Positions 24,423 through 31,856 of a DNA stretch of 32,604 nucleotides are shown here, in pieces (the first letter of the stretch is position 1; each line of letters starts with the position of its first letter). The notes below the pieces were generated by a model. That model was not told where the DNA came from, searched no databases, and was given only the letters and a program-made list of their open reading frames with translations. The stretch comes from an uncultured Adlercreutzia sp. (lineage in GTDB: Bacteria; Actinomycetota; Coriobacteriia; Coriobacteriales; Eggerthellaceae): NCBI GenBank assembly GCA_947426355.1, contig CANEDU010000010.1, positions 1 through 32,604 on the forward strand, written 5' to 3'. The position numbers and the translations under genes are program-made.

Positions 24423-24438
24423 GTGTGATAGCTCACAC
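24423..24438. promoter_or_regulatory. CRP/FNR-like dyad GTGTGA-N4-TCACAC
   Basis: GTGTGATAGCTCACAC is a six-base inverted repeat with a 4-nt spacer in the 176-base gap between the two zinc-ribbon genes. It resembles CRP/FNR sites, but the spacer is shorter than the classical CRP form (TGTGA-N6-TCACA). It may mark an internal promoter for the last gene, or the 3' end of the upper transcript. Confidence 0.4.
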
Positions 24439-24464
24439 TCGCGCATCCAGACGCCATCAGCCCC

Positions 24465-24647
24465 TCACCGCGGTGTTGCATGAGCTTTTTCGAGAGATAC
24501 TCCCGGGCGCAGCGAAGCGCCGCAACGGGAGCAGCTCATTGATCCCGGGTTCAGAGGGGCGCCACATGTCGGACAAGGAAAGGGAGGCATAGGCCGATCG
24601 GGTTTCTTGCCGCATCGACCGCATCCCACGCAAGCATATCCGCACAT
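24465..24647 (-). CDS. Tiny double zinc-ribbon protein
   Basis: This 60-aa protein (MCGYACVGCGRCGKKPDRPM...) has an N-terminal cysteine cluster (CGYACVGCGRCG) and a C-terminal zinc ribbon (CPTCGAPLNPGSMSCSRCGASLRPG). The track start at 24737 lies inside the ferredoxin gene. ATG 24647 is preceded by AAAGGAGG about nine bases upstream. It begins 19 bases after the ferredoxin stop, so it is almost certainly the third gene of the molybdoenzyme operon. No function is known. A role in maturation, metal insertion or electron-transfer assembly for the molybdoenzyme is speculation from context. Confidence 0.75.
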   Translation of the reverse strand: MCGYACVGCGRCGKKPDRPMPPFPCPTCGAPLNPGSMSCSRCGASLRPGVSLEKAHATPR

Positions 24648-24666
24648 ATCGCGCCCCTCCTTTAAA

Positions 24667-25002
24667 CTAGTTCGGCATCCAGAGCACCTGGCGAGGCTTC
24701 TTCTTGAACTCCTCAACCAGGTCATCGATGCGACCAAACTGCATGACCTGCGCGAGGCAGTGATGCACGCAGGCAGGCTGCTGATGATTCATTACGCGAC
24801 GAGCGCACAAATCGCAGCGATCGGAGGGCACGGGAACGTAGTTCCAGTTCCACTTGCCATCGGCATACTCGAAAGGCCCGTCCTCGAAGACGCGGATGCC
24901 GCGGGCCTCAGGCGGGAAGTCGTGAGTTTCCTCGCAAGCCACTTCGCAAGAATGGCAGTTCGTGCAGTACTCGTAGTCAATGAGAAGACCGTACTCGCTC
25001 AT
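24667..25002 (-). CDS. Ferredoxin-type [4Fe-4S] electron-transfer subunit of the molybdopterin oxidoreductase
   Basis: The 111-aa protein has eight cysteines in two groups: CTNCHSCEVACEE near the N-terminus, and CDLCARRVMNHQQPACVHHC further on. Together they can hold two [4Fe-4S] clusters, as in a shortened DmsB/HycB-type subunit. No signal peptide is present. ATG 25002 (MSEYGLLIDYEY) is preferred over 25011 because the GAGGA/AAAGG elements are better spaced. It starts 14 bases after the molybdopterin gene stop and would pass electrons to that catalytic subunit in the cytoplasm. Confidence 0.9.
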   Translation of the reverse strand: MSEYGLLIDYEYCTNCHSCEVACEETHDFPPEARGIRVFEDGPFEYADGKWNWNYVPVPSDRCDLCARRVMNHQQPACVHHCLAQVMQFGRIDDLVEEFKKKPRQVLWMPN

Positions 25003-25016
25003 GTTCCTCATCCTTT

Positions 25017-27422
25017 CTAGCGGGCTGTCGGATCCAGCGTGGGATCATCGATGCGGAAGAAGTTGTCGGTGTGCACCAGCGGCTTGCCGTCCTCCCCTTC
25101 GAGTCCGAAACGATCGGCCTCGACAAGGTCGTCCTCGTGCGCCTTGGAAATCTTGACGAGCGTGGTGCGGAACGGAGCGCCAAAGCCGAGCTTGCCCATA
25201 CGGGAGTGGGGAATGAGCGTGTTGATGTTGGACTTCCACACACCGTAGAGATGCGGTGCCTCTGCATCTTCCTCCGGGAACCACCAGCCGTGCTGGGCCT
25301 GGATGTAGCCCTCCTTGATGATGGGGGTCACCTTGGCCTTCAGGAACGCCAGGCCCCACGGGTTCTCGATGCGCACCCAGTCGCCAGCCTTGATGCCGTA
25401 GGTCTCGGCGTCCTTCGGATTCAGCTCGACGAGCGGATCGGGGCACAGATCGCGCAGCTTCTCGATCTGTCGACCCTCGGAATGGAAGTAGCCGATCTCG
25501 CGAGCACCGCTCATCATGGTAAACGGGTACTCCTTGGCCAGCTCCGGCGTGGAAATCGGCGTTGTGGGAGCCTCGAAGTAGTAGGGCAGCGGATTCTCGC
25601 CCACGGCCTCGAACATCGGGCTGTACAGCTGGATGCGGCCCGTAGACGTGTTGAAGCCCTTGGCGCCATCGGGACGCAGCTTGCCGGTCTCGTATTTGCG
25701 ATAGGACACGTCGCGCTGGATGACAACCTTCTCTTGCAGCTCGTCGTAGTCGAACTCATAGGCACGCATCATGGCAATGTCGTAGAACTCCTTGAAATCC
25801 TTCTCTCGGTTTTCCCACGCCTCGGGATTCAGAGCCAAGCCCAGAATGCGGTAGAGTTCCCACTCGGGCACAGCCTCGCCGCACTTGACGCACTTGTTCA
25901 GAGCGCCGACGTAGTTCGGAGATCCGCCGTAGTGGGTCGGCACGATGGTCTCCATCTCAAGTGAAGAGGCCAGCGGCAGCACCACGTCGCAGCAACCCTG
26001 GATAGTCGGGGTCATCCATGTGTCGGTGGCGAAGTTGAAGTCCACCTTGCGCAGGGCGTCATACCAGCGCTTCGGCTGGGCGGAGCACGTAGGCGCAATG
26101 ATGTTAGTCTCGCCAAGCCACGTCAGATGGATGCCGTAGGGCTTGCCGGTTTCCAGGGCATCGAGTTGGCGATCAGCCTGGGACATTTTGAGGCCACCGG
26201 TGTAGAAGGGGAATTCCTCGCGGCCAATGATGGTGTCGCGCAGTTCCTGCTTCATCTCCGGCCAACCGACGGAATCGATGTCCTCCTGCATGCCACCGTC
26301 ACCGGCGGTCATGTCGACGAGCACCTGACCGCCAGGCACATCCATGTTGCCCGTAATGGACATAAGAGCGAGGATGGCCTGGCCAGCCTGAGAGCCGTTG
26401 GGGCTCTGATCGATGGACACGCCCCAGGCGATGGAAGCGGGCTTGGCGTTGGCATACAAGCGGGCGACGCGGATGATCTGCTCCTCGGGAACCTCGCAAA
26501 TCTCGGCGGCCTTCGAGGGCGGCATCTCCTTGACACGCTCGGCGAGCTGCTCGAAGCCATAGCACCACAAATCGACGAACTCAGCGTCGTAGAGCTTCTC
26601 CTCGATGATGACGTTAAGCATAGCCATGGCCAAAGCCGCATCAGTGCCGGGGCGCAGTCGCACGTTCTCGATGGCGCGGGAACCGGTCCACGTGATGCGG
26701 GGATTCACGTTGATGAGCTTGGCACCGCGCTTCATCAAATCGATAATGGCGTGACCGAAGAAGCCGTCGGGGCTTGAGTAGATGGGCTCCTTGCCCCACT
26801 GGATGATAATCTCGGGAACCGTGAAGGCCGGATCTTCGTAGCCGCCCGGCAGACCGCCAGCGTAGTCGATCTCAGGGTAGGAGGAGCCGATAACGTCCAT
26901 GGTGATGGACACACGCGGGCCGTAGCAAGAAAAGCCACTCAACGGGTAGCAGCCATTCGGCGTGCCGAGAACTCGATGGGCGCCCGTAGCGCCGATGTTG
27001 CCCTGGCGGCCCGTGCCCATGAAGGCCACCATGGACTGAACGCCGTACTTCTCCTTGACCTCATCGTAGTTCTTCTTGATGATGGCGATGGCCTCGTCCC
27101 AGCTGCAGCGCTCCCACTTATCCTTGCCGCGATCGGCGCGGTCGCGCTTCATCGGATAGATGATGCGATCGGGATGGTACAGGAAGTCCTTCATGGCCAG
27201 GCAGCGCACGCACAGACGACCCTTGGTAACCGGGTGGTTCTCGTCACCCTCGATCTTCACCACTTCGCCGTCCTTGACGTAAACCTTCAGACCGCATCCC
27301 ACAGGATGGCAGCCCGGAGCGGACCAGACGCAGGTACGGGTAACCGTGCAGCCGTCCTCCTCATAACGCCAGGGCTTTCCCACATCGTCCTGCATTTTTA
27401 CGGCATCATCATTGAATTCCAT
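25017..27422 (-). CDS. Cytoplasmic molybdopterin (bis-MGD) oxidoreductase, DMSO-reductase superfamily
   Basis: The 801-aa catalytic subunit has an N-terminal Fe-S site with Cys31, Cys38, Cys43 and Cys71 as the likely ligands (TCVWSAPGCHPVGCGLKV...GRLCVRC). Molybdopterin domains follow (PDRIIYPMKR, WDEAIAIIKKNYDEV, INVNPRITWTGSRA, RPGTDAALAMAMLN, GNMDVPGG). The C-terminal dinucleotide-binding domain contains FTMMSGAREIGYFHSEGRQ and VELNPKDAETYGIKAGDWVRIENPWG. There is no Tat signal, so it acts in the cytoplasm. With a ~110-aa ferredoxin partner it resembles the pyrogallol transhydroxylase group and the dehydroxylases known in Eggerthella and Gordonibacter; the substrate cannot be read from sequence. 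ATG 27422 has a strong AGGAGG; the track's 21 extra codons are leader. Confidence 0.92.
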   Translation of the reverse strand: MEFNDDAVKMQDDVGKPWRYEEDGCTVTRTCVWSAPGCHPVGCGLKVYVKDGEVVKIEGDENHPVTKGRLCVRCLAMKDFLYHPDRIIYPMKRDRADRGKDKWERCSWDEAIAIIKKNYDEVKEKYGVQSMVAFMGTGRQGNIGATGAHRVLGTPNGCYPLSGFSCYGPRVSITMDVIGSSYPEIDYAGGLPGGYEDPAFTVPEIIIQWGKEPIYSSPDGFFGHAIIDLMKRGAKLINVNPRITWTGSRAIENVRLRPGTDAALAMAMLNVIIEEKLYDAEFVDLWCYGFEQLAERVKEMPPSKAAEICEVPEEQIIRVARLYANAKPASIAWGVSIDQSPNGSQAGQAILALMSITGNMDVPGGQVLVDMTAGDGGMQEDIDSVGWPEMKQELRDTIIGREEFPFYTGGLKMSQADRQLDALETGKPYGIHLTWLGETNIIAPTCSAQPKRWYDALRKVDFNFATDTWMTPTIQGCCDVVLPLASSLEMETIVPTHYGGSPNYVGALNKCVKCGEAVPEWELYRILGLALNPEAWENREKDFKEFYDIAMMRAYEFDYDELQEKVVIQRDVSYRKYETGKLRPDGAKGFNTSTGRIQLYSPMFEAVGENPLPYYFEAPTTPISTPELAKEYPFTMMSGAREIGYFHSEGRQIEKLRDLCPDPLVELNPKDAETYGIKAGDWVRIENPWGLAFLKAKVTPIIKEGYIQAQHGWWFPEEDAEAPHLYGVWKSNINTLIPHSRMGKLGFGAPFRTTLVKISKAHEDDLVEADRFGLEGEDGKPLVHTDNFFRIDDPTLDPTAR

Positions 27423-27512
27423 GGTTTCCTCCTGTCTCAAGTGATGCCCTACAACTGGCGCACGGCGCACTCCGCCAAAGAACACCCCGTGTAAGCGCCA
27501 GACCTCCTAGTC

Positions 27513-27540
27513 ACATTATTGAGAGTGGAGGGTGTGACAA
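27513..27540 (-). promoter_or_regulatory. Promoter of the molybdoenzyme operon
   Basis: On the minus strand TTGTCA (27540-27535) and TAATGT (27518-27513) are spaced 16 bp. The predicted start near 27506 gives a leader of about 85 bases. An AAAGAC-AGCA-GTCTTT hairpin (27541-27556) lies directly behind the -35, and the 32-bp palindrome is further upstream. Confidence 0.6.
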
Positions 27541-27570
27541 AAAGACAGCAGTCTTTGGGTTCTGCTCCAA

Positions 27571-27602
27571 GATTGGAACAGAACTGTTCAATTGTTCCAA
27601 TC
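27571..27602. promoter_or_regulatory. 32-bp palindromic operator upstream of the molybdoenzyme operon
   Basis: The outer arms GATTGGAACA (27571-27580) and TGTTCCAATC (27593-27602) are perfect inverted repeats. Inside, GAACAG-AA-CTGTTC (27576-27589) forms a second dyad. The centre is about 80 bases upstream of the predicted start, a position more usual for activators than repressors. The TetR gene lies 37 bases further on, so it is the obvious candidate binder (inference). Confidence 0.65.
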
Positions 27603-27639
27603 TGCGCCCAGAACGGCGTTATTGCAAGTCTGGCGGTGT

Positions 27640-28260
27640 TTAATACCCCGCCACAAGCGTTGTGAGAGGAAAGGCGAACTCGGGCGCATCCTGAGGGCTA
27701 TCCTCTATATCAAGCGCGTCATAGAGGCCACGAGGCACGGCGGATAGGAAGATGTCGATGTACTCCTCGGATTGGTCCGGGTCGCTGGACGACTGCCACT
27801 CCTTGATGCACTCGATGCTCATTTTCGCAAACGCCGTGATCTGAAAGGCTATCTTCTCGTCAGGAGCGCAACCCGTGGCCGCCTCGTATTGCTCGCGGTA
27901 GTGGATAACGAAGTTCTGCTCGATTGTGCGCTCCATGACGGTTTTGCCAATTGCCGACGAGCCTCGCATTTGAAAGAATCGCTCAATGAAACCCCGATTG
28001 TTGGCCACGAAGGCAAACAGACGGCGATGGCCCGTCTTCCAACCGCAGGTCACTCCAATCTGCCGAACGGAGTGCCAGGCCCCCTCCTCCATAAACCAGA
28101 TAGCAGCGTCGTATTTGTCCGTGAAGTTCCGGTAGAACGTCTGACGGGACACGCCAGCCTTGGCGCAAATATCAACCGTGCGTATCTCTTCAAGGGACCG
28201 TTCTACCATGAGCTCATTCATGGCACGCACGATAGCAATCTTGCTTTCCAGCGAGCCCAT
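27640..28260 (-). CDS. TetR/AcrR-family transcriptional regulator
   Basis: This 206-aa protein has an N-terminal TetR helix-turn-helix (residues 5-50: ESKIAIVRAMNELMVERSLEEIRTVDICAKAGVSRQTFYRNFTDKYDAAIWF). An all-helical ligand/dimerisation domain follows, less conserved (FAFVANNRGFIERFFQMRG...FAKMSIECIKEWQ). ATG is preceded by GGAGAGG. It is encoded just upstream of the molybdoenzyme operon on the same strand, with the large palindrome in between, so it probably regulates that operon. The inducer is unknown. Confidence 0.9.
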   Translation of the reverse strand: MGSLESKIAIVRAMNELMVERSLEEIRTVDICAKAGVSRQTFYRNFTDKYDAAIWFMEEGAWHSVRQIGVTCGWKTGHRRLFAFVANNRGFIERFFQMRGSSAIGKTVMERTIEQNFVIHYREQYEAATGCAPDEKIAFQITAFAKMSIECIKEWQSSSDPDQSEEYIDIFLSAVPRGLYDALDIEDSPQDAPEFAFPLTTLVAGY

Positions 28261-28385
28261 AGTCCACCTCTCCTCTAGCAGGGAACACGATCCACGTCGC
28301 GCGCTTCCCAGTGTACACGTTTCGTCCTATCTACGCGTGTCGCAAAGCGCCGCCTCGCATGTTCTGCCTCCCTCCCCAAGCAGCG

Positions 28386-28419
28386 CGAAGCCCCGGCGCA
28401 AGAGGCGACCGGGGCTTCG
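28386..28419. other. GC-rich hairpin after flavoprotein 3 (terminator without T run)
   Basis: CGAAGCCCCGG and CCGGGGCTTCG pair perfectly over 11 bp around a 12-nt loop, 32 bases beyond the flavoprotein 3 stop. No T run follows on the minus strand, so efficiency as an intrinsic terminator is doubtful. Confidence 0.5.
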
Positions 28420-28450
28420 ATGAGGGAGGGCCGAAATCTGCTTCGTGCGG

Positions 28451-30079
28451 CTAGGCGGTAGCGGCCGTTTCGCCCGCAACGTAGCCGGCAACCATGGCCT
28501 GGGAGTTCGACATGCCCATGCCCGAGCTCTCGTAGGCGTAGCCAAAGCGACGTCCCACGGTGTTGCCCGCGGCGAACAGGCCCGGGATAACCTCATGGTC
28601 GGCGTTCAGCACCTGGAACTTGTCGTTGGTGTGCACGCCGGCGATGGAGCACACGAACACCCACTTCTCGTTGAAGGCATAGAACGGCGGGTTCTTCACG
28701 GGGATGAGGTACTCGGAGCTCTTCATGAAGTCCTCGTCCACGCCCTTCTCGCACATCTCGTTGTAGCGCTCGATGGTGGCCGTGAAGGTGGCCGGATCCA
28801 CGTTGATGAGCTCGGCCAGCTCCTCCAGGGTATCGGCCTGGTACACGCCGGTGCCGCTCTTGGCGATGGTGTCCAGCACGTTCGGATCGATGCCGATGAA
28901 GCAGGGCATCAGCTTATCCTCGGTAGAGGAAATCTCCCACGTGAAAGCGCCGTTGGGCATAGAGGCTGCCGAGACCACCTGCTGTACCTGGTTCACGGGG
29001 AACAGGGCCTCGTTCATGTAGCGCATGCCGGCCTGGTCCACTTCCAGGTTCGGGCAGCCGATGTGGCCGCCGTTCGGCCAGCCGAGGAAGCCGTGGGGGC
29101 CGCCCTCCATCTCGGCGCCGGCCCAGCACATCATGCGGTGGCCGATGCCGTCGTCCATAGGCTCGGTGCTGGAAATGTCGTCGGCTTCCATGTACATGGT
29201 GTACACGTTGCCTTCCTCCAGCAGCTTCGACACCTTCTCCTGCTGGAACTTCTTCACCATGGCGGCGTTGCCGGCGTAGCTGCCCGTGCACACGATGACG
29301 CCCTTGGCGGCGTTGAACAGCGTGCGGGAGCCGTCCTCGGCCGTGGCGATGACGCCGGTCACGCGGCCGGCCTCGTCCTGCATAAGCACCTCGGCCTTGG
29401 TGTTGTAGCGAATGTCGGCGCCGTTATCGGCCAGGTAGGCGTGCATGCCCGCCAGGAACTCCTTGTAGTTGTCCTTCGTGGGATCGCCCAGCACCACGTT
29501 GATGTCGAACACGCGGTTCAGCCACAGCTCGGGCTCATCGGGCGCCGGAGAGCAGGTGAAGGGGATGTTCGCCGGGGTGAGCACCTTCTCGATGAGGGTG
29601 TCCACCAGCTCGCCGGAACGGTCGGCCCACACGCGCCACTGGCGAATGTCGCAGCGGTTGGCGGTATTGCCCACGATGTGGTAGACAATCTCCTTCGGAT
29701 CGTAGGTGGGCTTGCCGGACTGCTTCTGGAACTCGGAGTTCAGGAAGGAACCCTGGTTGCCGCCGTAGTGGAAGATCTTATTGCGCTCGAGCACAACCAC
29801 CTTCGCGCCGTTCTCCAGCGCGCCGAACGCGGAAAGCGAGCCAGCCACCGCAGAGCCGATGACCACCACGTCGGCATCGACCACGTTGTCGCAGTCGGCC
29901 TCGGTCAGCGCCGGCGCCTCGCCGAGCCAGTCCTCTTCAGTTGCCGCACCGGTCTCGGCCATGGACGTGTCCTTCGGCGCCGGGCTGCAGCCGGCCAGAC
30001 CGGCCAGAGCCGCAGCACCGCCGAGCATGGCGGAACCGGTCAGAAAGCTGCGACGCGAAATACCCTTCATATCAGTCAT
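28451..30079 (-). CDS. Tat-exported lipoprotein flavoprotein 3, fumarate-reductase-like family
   Basis: The 542-aa precursor starts MTDMKGISRRSFLTGSAMLGG (Arg9-Arg10) and has the lipobox LAGC (Cys31). The FAD motif is VVVIGSAVAGSLSAFGALENG, unusual in having Ser-Ala-Val where most relatives have Gly-Ala-Gly; the second is GVIVCTGSYAGNAAM. The C-terminus GLFAAGNTVGRRFGYAYESSGMGMSNSQAMVAGYVAG lacks the Arg of the fumarate reductase closing motif. Catalysis of fumarate reduction is therefore unlikely, and the substrate is unknown. No FMN-binding or heme domain is present. ATG 30079 is set by GGAGGGAAAC. It is divergent from a LuxR membrane regulator, the same arrangement as flavoprotein 1. Confidence 0.9.
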   Translation of the reverse strand: MTDMKGISRRSFLTGSAMLGGAAALAGLAGCSPAPKDTSMAETGAATEEDWLGEAPALTEADCDNVVDADVVVIGSAVAGSLSAFGALENGAKVVVLERNKIFHYGGNQGSFLNSEFQKQSGKPTYDPKEIVYHIVGNTANRCDIRQWRVWADRSGELVDTLIEKVLTPANIPFTCSPAPDEPELWLNRVFDINVVLGDPTKDNYKEFLAGMHAYLADNGADIRYNTKAEVLMQDEAGRVTGVIATAEDGSRTLFNAAKGVIVCTGSYAGNAAMVKKFQQEKVSKLLEEGNVYTMYMEADDISSTEPMDDGIGHRMMCWAGAEMEGGPHGFLGWPNGGHIGCPNLEVDQAGMRYMNEALFPVNQVQQVVSAASMPNGAFTWEISSTEDKLMPCFIGIDPNVLDTIAKSGTGVYQADTLEELAELINVDPATFTATIERYNEMCEKGVDEDFMKSSEYLIPVKNPPFYAFNEKWVFVCSIAGVHTNDKFQVLNADHEVIPGLFAAGNTVGRRFGYAYESSGMGMSNSQAMVAGYVAGETAATA

Positions 30080-30116
30080 TGTTTCCCTCCTTGCATAGAT
30101 GCCTTTTTCAAAAGCC

Positions 30117-30153
30117 GAGGGCCTCCGCCCTCTCACCCGCCGCGCTCCGCGGC
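30117..30153 (-). other. Two consecutive hairpins in the 5' leader of flavoprotein 3
   Basis: GCCGCG-CTC-CGCGGC (30139-30153) and GAGGGC-CTCC-GCCCTC (30117-30132) are perfect stems in the leader. On the minus strand the second is followed by GGCTTTTG. Together they could stabilise the mRNA or act as an attenuator (inference). Confidence 0.45.
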
Positions 30154-30324
30154 TCTCAGGTGATGTCGTTATCATGGATGAAACACCTGGTGAAAGCATC
30201 ATCTAAACTAGTTGATATCCATCCACTGAAGCAGTGGAAACCGTCTTAGCCGCTGCCTGACGCAGGCGCGACGGGCGCGGCGGCCTGTGGTAAGCTGAGC
30301 CCGAACATTTGGGGGGAGGACACC
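30154..30324. promoter_or_regulatory. Divergent control region between flavoprotein 3 and its LuxR regulator
   Basis: No gene is present. CCACTG-AAG-CAGTGG (30223-30237) is a perfect 6-3-6 dyad near the middle, and CACC-T-GGTG lies at 30185-30193. TAAGCT at 30291-30296 is a possible -10 for the LuxR gene. ATCATGG/CATCATC motifs recall the GATGAT repeats in the flavoprotein 1 control region. No consensus -35 is evident for either gene. Confidence 0.4.
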
Positions 30325-31767
30325 ATGGGAGCAACGAGCACGGAGGCGAAGACCCGACAGCAGCGACTTGGAACCACGCTCGATCTGGGCGTCTACTGGG
30401 GCTGGATGAGCCTCGTCTTTTTCTCGACAGCCCTCACAGGCACCGGAGGCATCGCCTCAGTGGAATTGGCGAACTTCGTGGCCCTGGCCGTGAGCACGGC
30501 CGTAGTGGGCATCGTGGCGTTTCTCTCACCTGCCCTGGCGCAAAAAGTGGCCGAAGGCCGCCTGCTGCGCGCAGGGGCAACCCTGGCCGCGTCCGCTGGC
30601 ACGCTGCTGGTGCTCTGGGGAACGAGCGGCGATGCGCTGCTTGTTATCGGAGCTTGCTTGGTGGGGCTGCCCGAAGGGCTTCTCCTCTATCTTTTCGTCA
30701 ACCGAGCCCTCCGCCAATGCCAATCGGCGGAAGACGTCGTCATGCTGTTCTCGTGGGCTCTCCTCATAGCAGCTGCCCTGTATTTGGCGGTGGCCTTCCT
30801 CGGAGCCGCCGCTGGCTACGTCTGCGCCGCGCTTCCGCTGCTCTCCCTTGCGAGCCTCGCGGCAGATACGCGCAAGGAAGCCGTTCCGAGCAACGAGGAG
30901 GCCGGCGGGGAGACGGCAGAAGCGAGGCTCTCTTTTTGGGACGCCACCCGGAAGCTCCCTTGGAAGCTGCTGCTGGGCCTGGCCGTCTTCGGCATCGCCT
31001 TCGGCCTCATGCGCATTTCCGCCAGCAGCGCGTCAGTCGAGGTGTTCCAAGAGAGCTATCTGGCCCACACCCTTGCCCGAGCCGGCACGACCGTGGTGGC
31101 GCTGGTGCTTATCGGCAAGTTGAAAAAGGCCTACTGGGTGCTGAGCACCTTGCAGCTGCTTGCCTTTACGCTGGGCATTTGCAGCTACTGGCTGCCCTTT
31201 GAATCTACCGCCGTCCTCACGGTGGCCGCCACCACCGCGGGATACACCTGCCTTGAGCTCATGCTGTGGGCCGTGCTCTTCGAGTTGTTCCTGGAAACGA
31301 ACGTGGCCTTCAACACCTTGTACGGCATCGTGCGAGGGCTCGTCAGCCTGGCAACGCTCGTCGCCACCGGCTTCTCCCTTTTCGTCATGGCCTCCATGGC
31401 CGCCGGCATTGTGCATGTGGTGCTGCTCTTCTTCCTGCTGGCCATGATTTTGGTCTCGTCGCTTCTGTTCGGCAGCCGCAACGTGGCCTCGCTTTGGGGG
31501 CTCGAGCGACCCGCCATCGCCCCCGAAGCCACCGACACCGAGCAGGTCACGCAAGCTTTGGCTGAAAGCTACGGCCTCACGGCCCGCGAAACTGAGGTAA
31601 TGACGCTCCTGATGAAAGGCCGCAACGAGCCGTTCATATCGGAGGCGCTGTTCATTTCCCCTAGCACCACCCACAGCCACGTCAGCCACATCTATGCCAA
31701 GATCGGCGTCCACTCCCGCCAAGAGCTGCTCGACGTGGCCGAACAACGCTTGGCCGGCGACTCCTAA
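30325..31767 (+). CDS. LuxR-type regulator with N-terminal multi-pass membrane domain
   Basis: The 480-aa protein has about twelve transmembrane segments over residues 18-390, with a charged cytoplasmic loop near 185-210 (ADTRKEAVPSNEEAGGETAEARL). It ends with a LuxR helix-turn-helix (about 412-470: YGLTARETEVMTLLMKGRNEPFISEALFISPSTTHSHVSHIYAKIGVHSRQELLDV). It has the same architecture as the 12416-13831 protein, but the two membrane domains are clearly diverged. ATG follows GGGGGGAGGACACC. Divergent from flavoprotein 3, it is the probable activator or repressor of that gene. Confidence 0.9.
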   Translation: MGATSTEAKTRQQRLGTTLDLGVYWGWMSLVFFSTALTGTGGIASVELANFVALAVSTAVVGIVAFLSPALAQKVAEGRLLRAGATLAASAGTLLVLWGTSGDALLVIGACLVGLPEGLLLYLFVNRALRQCQSAEDVVMLFSWALLIAAALYLAVAFLGAAAGYVCAALPLLSLASLAADTRKEAVPSNEEAGGETAEARLSFWDATRKLPWKLLLGLAVFGIAFGLMRISASSASVEVFQESYLAHTLARAGTTVVALVLIGKLKKAYWVLSTLQLLAFTLGICSYWLPFESTAVLTVAATTAGYTCLELMLWAVLFELFLETNVAFNTLYGIVRGLVSLATLVATGFSLFVMASMAAGIVHVVLLFFLLAMILVSSLLFGSRNVASLWGLERPAIAPEATDTEQVTQALAESYGLTARETEVMTLLMKGRNEPFISEALFISPSTTHSHVSHIYAKIGVHSRQELLDVAEQRLAGDS

Positions 31768-31856
31768 TCGCCGCCGCATCCCCTTCAAACGCTAGCTTCG
31801 GAGGAAGTAAAGGCGCTTGCGGCACCTCTGCTCCGTGCCACTCCCCGCCCACTCCG

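Noticed and set aside
28445-30163. 572-aa open frame on the plus strand
   Set aside because: Antisense shadow of flavoprotein 3.
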